Shown here one piece after another: positions 18,859-27,038 of a DNA stretch of 33,822 nt (position 1 is the first letter of the stretch; every line of letters begins with the position of its first letter). The notes beneath the pieces are model-generated. The model worked only from the letters and a program-made list of their open reading frames with translations, made no database searches and was not told the origin of the DNA. The stretch spans positions 1 through 33,822 of the forward strand of contig SYLG01000077.1 in the NCBI GenBank assembly GCA_005808665.1, in the 5' to 3' direction. The position numbers and the translations under genes were made by a program. The stretch is from Planctomycetia bacterium (GTDB lineage Bacteria > Planctomycetota > Planctomycetia > Gemmatales > Gemmataceae).

Positions 18859-21800
18859 TTTGTCTCGTCCGAATGGAGTGGACTACTTTCAATTGTAAGA
18901 GCCATTACCACGGGGGCTGAGGCATCACTTCCTTTGACAAACTCTATCGCCTTGAGGGAAAGAGACTTTTTGGGAAGGATGCTCAAATAGCGAATCTGTT
19001 TGCCCCTGAGGTCGAAAGCAAACTGCGAGCCTGGTACATCCACCCTGCGGATATAATCGGAAAAGTGTTCCCCGTTTTTCAGGGGGTGATCTTCTGTTGT
19101 TCCATCCTCGTATTGAAGCCTGACAATCATGCTGGTGGAGCCTTTGGCAATTGCCGGGAAATTCCAGCCCCCCACACCCGAAAGCATATGAATCGCCTTG
19201 GCCGGACCCTTAATGGGCAGGGAAACACTCCTTGGCATCTTGGGTGCGGTTGTGCCATTGGGTCCGTTGAGCAATAAAGCATTCGGTTTTGTTCCGTTGC
19301 TTGGGTCGATTAGAACGAACGGAACGCCCGCAAAAGTTTTGGGTTTCCAATCGTCAAAGACCATCCTGTCCCCCCTTGATTCGGGCCCAAAAAACATCCC
19401 CCGATCGGTGGCAATGGTGGCGATTTTGTCGATCGGAATGGTGAGAAACCTGCCCCGTTTGGTGAGGAATTCGAGAAGGTCCGTCAGGTCTTTCAAGGAC
19501 ACCTGTTTTTCAAATCCTTCGGGCATCAACGATTTGGGGCTCACCCCGATTTCGTCGATGTCCAAACGGGCAAGGATGTGCTTCTTGCCTTCCGAGTCAA
19601 TCAATTCAAGCGATGTTTTCGTTTCCGATGACATCAGACCATTTATGAGTTGCCCTTTTTTGGTGACCACTGTCCAGGCACGAAAGTTCCCTTCCACCCC
19701 ACGGCTTGGGTCAATGATATGAATGAGAAGTTCTTCTTTGGGATGGGCCGCCATGCCGGAAAGGTCGGGCCCAATGCCACCGGGGGGCACCCCGGCCCCG
19801 GTTACCTGATTGTGCAAGTGACATTTGGCACAATGTTGGAGGTAGACCGCCTTGCCATGAATCGCATCGCCTGTCGTTCTGGTGGTCGATACCAGCCCCT
19901 CAATCACCTTTTGGCGATCGGCGTTGGGAAGGCCTCCCCCTTTTTCCAGCAATGCTTTGGCCCGGGTTGCTATCCTGCGATTGGGATGACTGGCCATGGC
20001 CCGCTGTTGATCCAGGGGCAAGTCTGTCAAACGCACCGTGCCTGCTTCACAGGCATCGAGCAGGACCGGAGTCCAAGCAGGCCTTTGAGCCAAAAGTCTC
20101 ATGGCCGCCCCCCGGATCGCAGGACTCCAACCGGAGGATGCCGCTAATAGGTCCTTGGCTATTGGAGCCTCGGATCGTCCCAAAACCTCCATCACCTCGG
20201 TGGCAAAGTCTCCATCCGATTGGGGAGTGATCAGAGCCAGAACGGCCTTGGCAAGAGGTGTGTCCGTTTGGCGAAAGTCAATGGCCTGGCCGGCCGCCAC
20301 GATACGATCCGCACCAGATTTCTTTTCGTCCCTGATCACCGTTAAAAGATCTCCCACCAGCTTTTCGGTAAAGGCAAGGAGGCTTGCCACCTGCCACCTA
20401 TCCCCCAGGCGAATGAGGTCAACCCGGGCATTTGGTGGAAGCTTGTCAACCAGTCGATTTAAGGCTTTTTCTGCCTCGGGAGTAAACGCTACCTTGACTG
20501 CGGGCCAACCCTTGATGAGCCCTTTGAGAACGATTGCCGCCCGTTCGGGCCTGGCCTTTTCAAGGGCAACGATCAGATCCGAAGCACTATCCCCATCAGG
20601 ATTTCCCCTGGCAACATGTTCGGAGACAACCGTGATGACCTTTATCTCCGCCGCATTCACCAAACCTATTTCGTCTTCGGCTGTAGGCCCATTATGCCAT
20701 AGCCACGCCTTTAGGAAGGAATTCTGCTGCTTGGCGGCGGCCGCAGTTAGCGCATCCGGAAGCCACTTGTCGTTTGTAACAACGGGGTCGGCAAGGGCCT
20801 TCACCAACGCTGGGGACGCTTTTTCGCATGCAGGGCGTTCGGCCAAACCCAAAAACGCGGCAAGGCGGACCTGACCGTTGGGATCTGCCAGCAACCCAAC
20901 GATTTGATTGGCGGACTCCCTGGTTGCCGGTAATGCAAGGATAGCGTTTCGGCGCACACCGGCCGAGGTATGCCCAAGGGCCTTGGTGATGGCGGCCAAG
21001 GTTGGTTCCTCTTGGGCAACACCCAAGCCCACCAAGGTCCAAAGGGCGTGCATCGCCCCTACATCAAGGCCAATGGCATCGGGTTTGGGCGATTGGAGAA
21101 TCTTCAAAAGGGCGGGAACCACATCCTTGTTTCCCCTTTCCACCAATAGCCTCTGGGCGTGTTGTCGCCAAAACAGGTTGTTGTTTTGAAGGGTCGCCAC
21201 GAGTTTTTCCGGACTGGCATCTTTGAGGGTAAATGTCAACTCGCCAGGATTCTCCTTCGACACGATCCGATAGATTCTACCATGGGTCTTATCACGCAAG
21301 GGGGTTTCATAGGCGTTGCCTTTCCCTGTGGAAAAACCGGCTGGTGTGGGGTTGTGCTGAACGATGTAGTTGTACCAATCAAGCATCCAAACATTGCCAT
21401 CCGGGCCAACCTCACCCATGGTCGGTGATGTCCATTCATCCTCGCTTACAGCAAGGTTAAACGCCTGCCTCGAGCGAAAGTTGGCACCTTCAGGTTCGAT
21501 CTCGAAGGTGGCAAGGAGGTGCCCGGTGGGTTCGGCAACAAAGGCAGTGCGATTCCAATATTCCCTGGGATAATTTCGGGCCGTATAAAGGGCATGACCG
21601 GCTGCGGCCGTGTAGCCACCATGGTGGTCCACCTGGCGTACTTTATCAGTAATCGCCTGGAATTTCGGGTTACCCCCGATCCCGGTCAACACGCCAGAGG
21701 ACCAACCCCTGACACTTTCATAGTAACGATTGGCAATAGACATATATTCACTTGGATTGCCGTTGGCGGTGGACCCAAAAAGCACTCCTTCCTCGGAAAG

Positions 21801-23255
21801 GCCAATTCCCCATGAATTGTTGTTGGTGTTTCTCAGGAATTCCATTTTTGACCCATCGGGCTTCATCCGCACAAAACCTGTCCGAAAATCGAGATCTTCC
21901 CCTCCAACGGTTCCCCGAAATCCGGCATAACCTGCCATGAAATAGAGCCAATTGTCCAAGCCATAGTGGAGGTTGCTTGGCCCGGCGTGGGTGTCCGCCG
22001 CCGACCAACCCCGGAAGAGGACCTTTCGTTCATCCGCAACATCATCCCCATTGGTATCCCTGAGAAAAAGGGTTTCAGGTGCCTGATGGACAATCACCCC
22101 ACCATTGGCAAAGATAATCGAGGTCGGGATGGACAAATTTTCCGCAAAGAGAGTGGTTTTGTCCGCTTTTCCATCCTTGTCTGTGTCTTCCAGGATCCTG
22201 ATACGATCACGGCCTTGACCTACGGACCGCTTTTCGTTGGGATAGTCGATGGTTTCCACAATCCAAAGGCGACCCCTTTCATCCCAGTTCATGCACATGA
22301 TTTTCCCGGAGATCATGGGCTCACTGGCAAAAAGTTTGCATTCAAATTCGATGGGGGTGGACAAGTGCTTCATGGAAAGGAGCGGTTCGACCGGCTTTTG
22401 CATTTCCCCCAGGGGCTGGGTAGTGGTCCCCCAGTTTTTCCCTGCCGGATAAAAGGGGACCTTGGCTGGTTGGAACTCAAAGGGTGGAAGGCCCTTTGGG
22501 ATTTTGGTCATGACAATTTCGCCACGCACCGTCCCAGCGTCAACCGGATTTTTGCCTACCGCCCAGTAGAGGCCCCGCTGCACCAGCTTTTGAAAACCGG
22601 GGTGACCAAATGTTCGTTCATCATGACCCCATGCCGTGTAAAATACCCTCCCTTTGCCTTCTTCACGGATCCAGGTCCATGGCTCCTCGCCTCTGCCCTC
22701 GGTACGCGTTTCCAAAACGGTCCGACCCAAGGGATTGTGCTTGGTGTGGACATAGGTTTCATCCCAACTTTCAATCCCGGGGAGGCCTTTCCATATGGGG
22801 TGCAGGGGCTCTTTCAGATTGGTCCGAAAAATGCCTGTTCCATGCCTTTGGAATTGGGCACCAACCAGCTTGATGTACTCCGGTGAATTGAGGAAGCAAT
22901 ACGAGGCACAATGCAAGGGAAGGAATCCTTTCCCCGAGCGGACATATTCCAGCAGGGCCTTTTCCTGATCGGGTTCAATGGCCGGATGATTGGCATAAAC
23001 CATCAAGGCATCATATTTTTCCAGCGTTTTACCATTGAGAACCTTGAGATCCTCGGTGTATTCCAGAAAGATCGGTTGGTTGGCCCATGCCGCCGCCAGC
23101 TGACGATACCTCATCGCCGGCTGATGATGTCCCTTATCCCCCAAAAAAAGGACCCTGATCCTTGGGGCATTTTCCTGAGGCCCCGCCTGGGCAGGAAGGC
23201 AATAGACAAGCGAAAGAAGTAGGGTTCCAAGCATGAATGATTTCCAAAAAGCCAC
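18855..23255 (-). CDS. Giant exported ThuA / PVC beta-propeller / HEAT / haem-domain protein
   Basis: About 1466 residues. Order: signal peptide (MLGTLLLSLVYCLPAQAG region), ThuA-like domain (about 25-245; 'HCASYCF', 'WGHDERTFGHPGF'), a planctomycete-verrucomicrobial membrane-bound dehydrogenase-type beta-propeller (about 300-690; 'MNWDERGRLWIVETIDYPN', 'LHYGLDNWLYF', 'DGNVWMLDWYNYIVQHNPTP'), HEAT-like repeats (about 710-1090), a haem domain with CAKCH (C1142, C1145, H1146) and 'GIGPDLSG', and a C-terminal beta-rich, possibly carbohydrate-binding module (about 1270-1466). The start is uncertain: the frame opens at 23348, with ATG codons at 23288 and 23234. I prefer GTG 23255 because AAGGAGA lies 10 bases before it and the signal peptide begins there. 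It is the first gene of a coupled three-gene operon. The substrate is unknown; a sugar is plausible for the family. Confidence 0.9.
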   Translation of the reverse strand: MAFWKSFMLGTLLLSLVYCLPAQAGPQENAPRIRVLFLGDKGHHQPAMRYRQLAAAWANQPIFLEYTEDLKVLNGKTLEKYDALMVYANHPAIEPDQEKALLEYVRSGKGFLPLHCASYCFLNSPEYIKLVGAQFQRHGTGIFRTNLKEPLHPIWKGLPGIESWDETYVHTKHNPLGRTVLETRTEGRGEEPWTWIREEGKGRVFYTAWGHDERTFGHPGFQKLVQRGLYWAVGKNPVDAGTVRGEIVMTKIPKGLPPFEFQPAKVPFYPAGKNWGTTTQPLGEMQKPVEPLLSMKHLSTPIEFECKLFASEPMISGKIMCMNWDERGRLWIVETIDYPNEKRSVGQGRDRIRILEDTDKDGKADKTTLFAENLSIPTSIIFANGGVIVHQAPETLFLRDTNGDDVADERKVLFRGWSAADTHAGPSNLHYGLDNWLYFMAGYAGFRGTVGGEDLDFRTGFVRMKPDGSKMEFLRNTNNNSWGIGLSEEGVLFGSTANGNPSEYMSIANRYYESVRGWSSGVLTGIGGNPKFQAITDKVRQVDHHGGYTAAAGHALYTARNYPREYWNRTAFVAEPTGHLLATFEIEPEGANFRSRQAFNLAVSEDEWTSPTMGEVGPDGNVWMLDWYNYIVQHNPTPAGFSTGKGNAYETPLRDKTHGRIYRIVSKENPGELTFTLKDASPEKLVATLQNNNLFWRQHAQRLLVERGNKDVVPALLKILQSPKPDAIGLDVGAMHALWTLVGLGVAQEEPTLAAITKALGHTSAGVRRNAILALPATRESANQIVGLLADPNGQVRLAAFLGLAERPACEKASPALVKALADPVVTNDKWLPDALTAAAAKQQNSFLKAWLWHNGPTAEDEIGLVNAAEIKVITVVSEHVARGNPDGDSASDLIVALEKARPERAAIVLKGLIKGWPAVKVAFTPEAEKALNRLVDKLPPNARVDLIRLGDRWQVASLLAFTEKLVGDLLTVIRDEKKSGADRIVAAGQAIDFRQTDTPLAKAVLALITPQSDGDFATEVMEVLGRSEAPIAKDLLAASSGWSPAIRGAAMRLLAQRPAWTPVLLDACEAGTVRLTDLPLDQQRAMASHPNRRIATRAKALLEKGGGLPNADRQKVIEGLVSTTRTTGDAIHGKAVYLQHCAKCHLHNQVTGAGVPPGGIGPDLSGMAAHPKEELLIHIIDPSRGVEGNFRAWTVVTKKGQLINGLMSSETKTSLELIDSEGKKHILARLDIDEIGVSPKSLMPEGFEKQVSLKDLTDLLEFLTKRGRFLTIPIDKIATIATDRGMFFGPESRGDRMVFDDWKPKTFAGVPFVLIDPSNGTKPNALLLNGPNGTTAPKMPRSVSLPIKGPAKAIHMLSGVGGWNFPAIAKGSTSMIVRLQYEDGTTEDHPLKNGEHFSDYIRRVDVPGSQFAFDLRGKQIRYLSILPKKSLSLKAIEFVKGSDASAPVVMALTIESSPLHSDETK

Positions 23256-23265
23256 CCGGGAAAGT

Positions 23266-23272
23266 TCTCCTT
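23266..23272 (-). promoter_or_regulatory. Shine-Dalgarno site favouring GTG start of the giant ThuA/haem gene
   Basis: AAGGAGA on the minus strand, 10 bases before GTG 23255. The alternatives ATG 23288 and ATG 23234 have no comparable site, so this supports the GTG start. Confidence 0.5.
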
Positions 23273-23377
23273 CCCAGAAGATCCACATTCGTTCTATTGT
23301 TATGATAAGAAAGTATCGAACCGGGGACGAAATACCCTGTCCAACCATTTCACCTGAATTCTCTGGATATACTCCCC

Positions 23378-23839
23378 ATGAACCCCATTGATGCCTCGGT
23401 CATCCAATCATTCGACCAAACAGCGGAGGAAATTTTTGATGCTTTTCTCGACCAGGAACTGATCGGGCAGTGGATGTTTGGGCCACTTTTGCGCGAGGAA
23501 ACCGTCTTGCACATTGCTCTGGAGAGTCGGGTGGGAGGTGCTTTTTCTTTTTTGGTTCAAAGAAACGGCGAAGAGATCGACCACGTGGGCCAATATGTAA
23601 CCATCAACCGGCCCAAACGGCTTGTTTTTAGCTGGGATATAGGCACTTTTAACGCCAACAGTAGCCAAGTCACCTTAGACATCCAGGCTAACAGCGGCTT
23701 GGGTTGCACAGTAACCTTGACCCATTCTTTGCCTGCAGAATGGGCCGATTACGCCGACCGAACAAAAAACGCCTGGAATTTGATGCTGGGGGCCCTTAAA
23801 ACGGTGAAAACAAACCAGAAAAAGGTGGGGATCGGTTAG
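23378..23839 (+). CDS. SRPBCC / AHSA1-like domain protein
   Basis: 153 residues forming one START/Bet v1-like domain of the AHSA1 type. 'SVIQSFDQTAEEIFDAFLDQELIGQWM' opens the domain (helix-grip start with the conserved Trp), 'ESRVGGAFSFLVQRNGEEIDHVGQYV' and 'KRLVFSWDI' form the central strands, and 'VTLTHSLPAEWADY..R..NAWNLMLGALK' is the last strand and long C-terminal helix. Bacterial members bind hydrophobic ligands or are of unknown role; no signal peptide is present, so it is cytoplasmic. The 122-base spacer upstream is shared with the divergent giant gene. Confidence 0.88.
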   Translation: MNPIDASVIQSFDQTAEEIFDAFLDQELIGQWMFGPLLREETVLHIALESRVGGAFSFLVQRNGEEIDHVGQYVTINRPKRLVFSWDIGTFNANSSQVTLDIQANSGLGCTVTLTHSLPAEWADYADRTKNAWNLMLGALKTVKTNQKKVGIG

Positions 23840-23941
23840 GCTTTGGAAGTAGGCCCCCTCCTTGGCAAAATGGGAATATCGGGACTGGTTGACGAACGAA
23901 GGGTTTTTGCGTATTTTTAAGTACTTGGTGGCAACGCCAGT

Positions 23942-24028
23942 GGAGAGGTGACCGAGCGGCCGAAGGTGCAGCATTGGAAATGCTGTGTACGAGTAATTGT
24001 ACCAAGGGTTCAAATCCCTTCCTCTCCG
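23942..24028 (+). tRNA. tRNA-Ser (anticodon GGA)
   Basis: A full cloverleaf of 87 bases can be drawn. The acceptor stem is GGAGAGG (23942-23948) with CCTCTCC (24021-24027) and discriminator G 24028. The D arm is ACC/GGT. The anticodon stem CAGCA/TGCTG closes the seven-base loop TTGGAAA, giving anticodon GGA (reads UCC and UCU). There is a long variable arm (GTAC...GTAC) typical of class II tRNA-Ser, and the T arm is AAGGG/CCCTT with loop TTCAAAT. CCA is not encoded. A T-run follows (24029-24033). Composition becomes strongly AT-rich directly after the gene. Confidence 0.95.
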
Positions 24029-24131
24029 TTTTTATTGTAATCAGGATTCGATTTGGATTGTTTTAAATAAAAGGTATCTCTGCCATTTAAAATATGCGCA
24101 CAAAAACCAACTTTTAAAATGAGGATTTTAC

Positions 24132-24767
24132 ATGAGATCAATTTTAGAGGGCTTGTTTCGCTTAATTTATCTAATAACATGCGGTCCATTTCAGAAAAAA
24201 CACACTTTTTCAAGATTTAAAATGTATGAGTCTATTATAAAAGAAAGCCGATCGATAAAATTTTTAGGGCCTGTGCTTTCAATTAGTCATTCAGACAAAT
24301 TGGCAATTATGATTGGTCGTGATGTTTCGGAAATTGTTAAAGGAAATTATCCAGATGTAAATATATCAAATCTTCCATATGCTGATAATTCATTCAATTT
24401 AGTTGTAAGTGATCAAGTATTTGAGCATATTGATGACCTCCCATCTACGGCGATGAAAGAATCATTAAGAGTATGTAAACCTGGTGGGTGGGTTTTGCAT
24501 ACAACTTGTTTTTGTACGGCTTACCATGGCCCCGGAGATTTTTGGAGGTTTACGGCTGAGGGTTTAAAAAGTTTAGCTTTAAGATGCGGGGCGAGTGTGG
24601 CAATATCAAAAACGGATGGTCATCCTGTCGAATTGATATTTAATTATATTGGCTGGACGCGCTATGGCGTTCCGACTATGAAATTTCATCCATTAAATAT
24701 ACTATGTCGCTTAAATAGACCATCCTATGGATCTACAGTTTGGGTTTTGGCTCAAAAACCAGCTTGA
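24132..24767 (+). CDS. SAM-dependent class I methyltransferase (AT-rich, probably acquired)
   Basis: 211 residues of the Methyltransf_11 type. The usual glycine motif I is degenerate or missing at the N-terminus, but the second half of the fold is clear: 'ISNLPYADNSFNLVVSDQVFEHIDDL' (motif II region), 'ESLRVCKPGGWVLHTTC' (motif III), and 'GDFWRFTAEGLKSLA', common in methyltransferases of glycan gene clusters. The likely substrate is a sugar or lipid precursor, by family only. TGAGGA lies 7 bases before ATG 24132. Codon use is far richer in A and T than in the flanking genes, and the gene sits just downstream of tRNA-Ser, both signs of transfer. No glycan operon surrounds it. Confidence 0.82.
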   Translation: MRSILEGLFRLIYLITCGPFQKKHTFSRFKMYESIIKESRSIKFLGPVLSISHSDKLAIMIGRDVSEIVKGNYPDVNISNLPYADNSFNLVVSDQVFEHIDDLPSTAMKESLRVCKPGGWVLHTTCFCTAYHGPGDFWRFTAEGLKSLALRCGASVAISKTDGHPVELIFNYIGWTRYGVPTMKFHPLNILCRLNRPSYGSTVWVLAQKPA

Positions 24768-24859
24768 GGAAACAAAAAATGGGGAGCCTTTTTTCCACCT
24801 TGGCGGTTAATGGTTTGGAATTGGATTCCAGACCCATTTGAGAAGTAGTGCCCCTAATT

Positions 24860-24867
24860 AAAGGAGG
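24860..24867 (+). promoter_or_regulatory. Strong Shine-Dalgarno site
   Basis: AAAGGAGG ending 8 bases before ATG 24876. It is among the best ribosome sites in the window and shows that translation of the TGA-interrupted gene is still well initiated. Confidence 0.75.
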
Positions 24868-24875
24868 CAACCTGA

Positions 24876-25982
24876 ATGCGATCGATCCTTTCCTTGACAC
24901 TTTCCTTCGTAATGTTCCTTCCGGCGTGGGCCCAGCCTCCCGAGGTGGTTCAAATCCAAAAGCGATATGAAGCCGCCAAACCAGACGAGAAAAGTCTTGG
25001 TTTTTATTCGCTCGATTGGGCCATGAATCTAAAGGATGCCAGGGCGAGGGCCCTTAAAGAAAATCGACCTGTCCTCCTGATCCTGAACACCAACATTACA
25101 GCCGGAACCAACTTTTTTTCAGGCCATACCTGAGCCAACATGGATCATGTGCGGGGGAGTTCCCTCGCCTGGCCCGAATCCCTGGAAACCCTCCGTCCCT
25201 TTATCCTGACTTGGTGGAGTGGTCGAACCATCCGGGAAATGCCCACGGATGTCCATGCCCTTTTTGACGAAGCAGGATTGGGAAATCGGCATATCAATTT
25301 AGCCTTGGTGGTCTTAAGCCCAAAAGGCAAGGTATTACGGTCAACCGTCCCCACCATCAATCCAGGTTATTTTCGCGGAAATCCCGATAACCAGGGACGG
25401 GATTTCAAAGACCAGCTCGATGAACTGTTTCATGGTTTGCCTTTGCCAACAATTAAACTCCCTTCCCATCCCAAGTTGACCCTTCCTGACATCTGTTCAG
25501 GCGGACAACCAGCGGGAGTGCGGATTTCTTTGAAATTTGCCACCAACCGACTCAATCATTTTCGAACCCCAGTCATAGAGGCGGTGGCCTTCACGGATGA
25601 ATTGGTGAAATCCCTCCAATTCCCTTCGAAAGTGGTATACCTCGATGCGGCAAGATTACACCCTTGGCTGGAGCAGATGTATCCCCCGGCAATCATGGAC
25701 GGCAAAGGTGGGTTTCACAAAATAACAGGAAAACTTAGGCTATCCCCCGTGGATGGAAAGGAATCCGGCAATGGCCCCCGCTTTGCTATCCTGACTGGGG
25801 ATGTACAGTTTTACCTTGATAATCAAAGCCGTACCAATTATCAGGGATCCCTTCAGGTGGCCTTGGAATATCGAGGTATTGGTCCCGACCTATTTGCCCT
25901 GAGAGGGGTCCTGGATGCGGTAGTTCCCAAAGGGCCTGAACGGATTGCAATGACCGCAGCTATTGAATCCCGCCCAAAGTAG
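24876..25982 (+). CDS. Secreted thioredoxin-like protein with in-frame TGA at codon 86 (candidate selenoprotein, or broken gene)
   Basis: Two frames, 24876-25133 (85 codons) and 25140-25982, are in the same register and separated only by one TGA (25131-25133), so together they read as one 368-residue protein. It has a signal peptide (LSLTLSFVMFLPAWAQ) and a thioredoxin-like opening: 'DARARALKENRPVLLILNTN', then 'SGHT-(TGA)-ANMDHVR', followed by 'HINLALVVLSPKGKVL'. The TGA falls where thioredoxin-fold proteins carry the active cysteine. The C-terminal half (about 210-368) is beta-rich and unrecognised. A hairpin at 25151-25168 fits a bacterial SECIS. The second frame has no ribosome site of its own. 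Alternatives are a nonsense mutation or true termination. Whether Sec is inserted depends on sel genes that are not in this window. Confidence 0.65.
25151..25168 (+). promoter_or_regulatory. Hairpin downstream of in-frame TGA (candidate bSECIS)
   Basis: GCGGGGG and CCCTCGC form a 7-bp stem (one G-U pair) closing the loop AGUU, beginning 17 bases after the TGA with the loop 24 bases after it. A further 4 bp (GGAT 25142-25145 with ATCC 25178-25181) could extend it across an internal loop. Bacterial SECIS elements have an apical loop with G in its first two positions, 16-37 bases from the UGA; this fits both rules. In GC-rich DNA a 7-bp stem can also arise by chance. Confidence 0.45.
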
Positions 25983-26071
25983 AAAGGAGAGGTCGAAACT
26001 CTTCGGCCCAATCAAATAAGGGCCGATTCACGATCTTCTCCAAAAAATTCCACAAGGGAACCGTACCAGGC

Positions 26072-26578
26072 ATGACAACGATTCGACCGGAAACTGCAAA
26101 CGACCACGCCGACATCTCAAAGGTCAACCGGCTCGCCTTTGGCCAAGATGCCGAATCCAGGTTGATGGGGACTCTGCGTGACGGTGGCTTCGTTGGTCTT
26201 TCACTCGTTGCCGGGAGCGGCGGCAACATCGTTGGACACATCCTTTTCAGCAAGTTACGGATCCTTACTGAAACCAGGCCCATCGAAGCGCTGGCCTTGG
26301 CTCCGTTAAGTGTGCTTCCGACCCACCAGCGGTGTGGGATTGGGACGAAACTCGTGAGTGAAGGGCTTCGGCTCTGTCGGGAAGCCGGACACAGAATCGT
26401 GCTTGTCCTGGGGCACCCTGCCTTTTACCCAAGATTTGGGTTCTCGGCTGGATTGGCAGTCCCGCTTTCTTCTCCCTTTGGGGGAGGCGAATCGTGGATG
26501 GCGGCAGAATTGGTGTCGGGTGCCTTGGTGGGTGTGGTGGGAAAGGTGGAGTATCCGGATCCGTTTATGGCGTTCTGA
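26072..26578 (+). CDS. GNAT-family N-acetyltransferase (YhbS-like)
   Basis: 168 residues. The acetyl-CoA binding motif A is 'LSVLPTHQRCGIGTKLV' (Q/RxxGxG), preceded by the 'IVGHILFSKL' strand and followed by 'VLVLGHPAFYPRFGFSAG', a combination typical of YhbS-type acetyltransferases. The N-terminus 'TIRPETANDHADISKVNRLAF' is the usual first strand and helix. The protein is cytoplasmic and the substrate cannot be predicted. AAGGGAA precedes ATG 26072 at an acceptable distance. It is separated from the thioredoxin-like gene by 89 bases, so co-transcription is possible but not shown. Confidence 0.9.
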   Translation: MTTIRPETANDHADISKVNRLAFGQDAESRLMGTLRDGGFVGLSLVAGSGGNIVGHILFSKLRILTETRPIEALALAPLSVLPTHQRCGIGTKLVSEGLRLCREAGHRIVLVLGHPAFYPRFGFSAGLAVPLSSPFGGGESWMAAELVSGALVGVVGKVEYPDPFMAF

Positions 26579-26795
26579 GAAAGGGGATTTGGTACATCCG
26601 CATCGGGCTTCGGTAATTTGCTGAATATAAAGCCATGATCGTCCCAATCGATTGCTGGTTTGGCAAAAAACCTCACTTCCAAGAATTAACCAAGATGCTT
26701 CCGTTGACGCATCCGGAAGGCAAATTCCCAATCGCTTGAATCAACCTATCGCTCTCTTGATCGCCCTCAAAAAAAGCCAGCCACCAACCAGACCA

Positions 26796-26971
26796 AGTTA
26801 CCCGGTAGGAGTGCTTTTTTACGATTCGTTTGCCTATTTTGGATCTTGGATTATGGTTTTGCCCGAAGTTAGGGAGTATGTCGAGTTCCAAACGGCAGGT
26901 AGTCCCGACCAGGTCTCTTGTTATTGGCTGTTCCTTGTGCGTTTTTAACAAGGGAGTTTGCACATGTTCGC
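26796..26971. repeat. Dispersed intergenic repeat, copy 2
   Basis: Direct repeat of 8606-8781 in the same plus-strand orientation (see copy 1 for the alignment). It occupies the middle of the 460-base gene-free spacer 26579-27038, between the convergent 3' ends of the GNAT gene and the multihaem cytochrome gene, and ends about 67 bases past the cytochrome stop. A plus-strand frame (26652-26948) and a minus-strand frame (26673-26999) both run through it. The minus-strand peptide resembles the one from copy 1 in the same register ('VGT..R.ELDIL.N.G.N'). I see nothing else in the spacer. Confidence 0.75.
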
Positions 26972-27038
26972 TGATACCCTGAACCGTTTCAATCAACATC
27001 TGGTTTTGGAATGATCGATTTATCGAAATTTGTTTTGT

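Noticed and set aside
21966-22886. Plus-strand frame of 306 codons
   Set aside because: Antisense to the giant ThuA/propeller gene; no coherent motifs.
23942-24028. tRNA near the TGA-interrupted gene as a possible tRNA-Sec
   Set aside because: The anticodon is GGA and the arms are those of an ordinary tRNA-Ser; tRNA-Sec would have UCA and a longer acceptor stem.
24029-24876. Duplicate of the tRNA-Ser 3' end as an attachment site
   Set aside because: I searched by eye for the T-arm/acceptor sequence after the AT-rich gene and found no copy.
25140-25982. Second half of the thioredoxin-like gene as a separate gene
   Set aside because: It is in the same register as 24876-25133, starts 6 bases after the TGA with no ribosome site, and lacks a signal peptide of its own.
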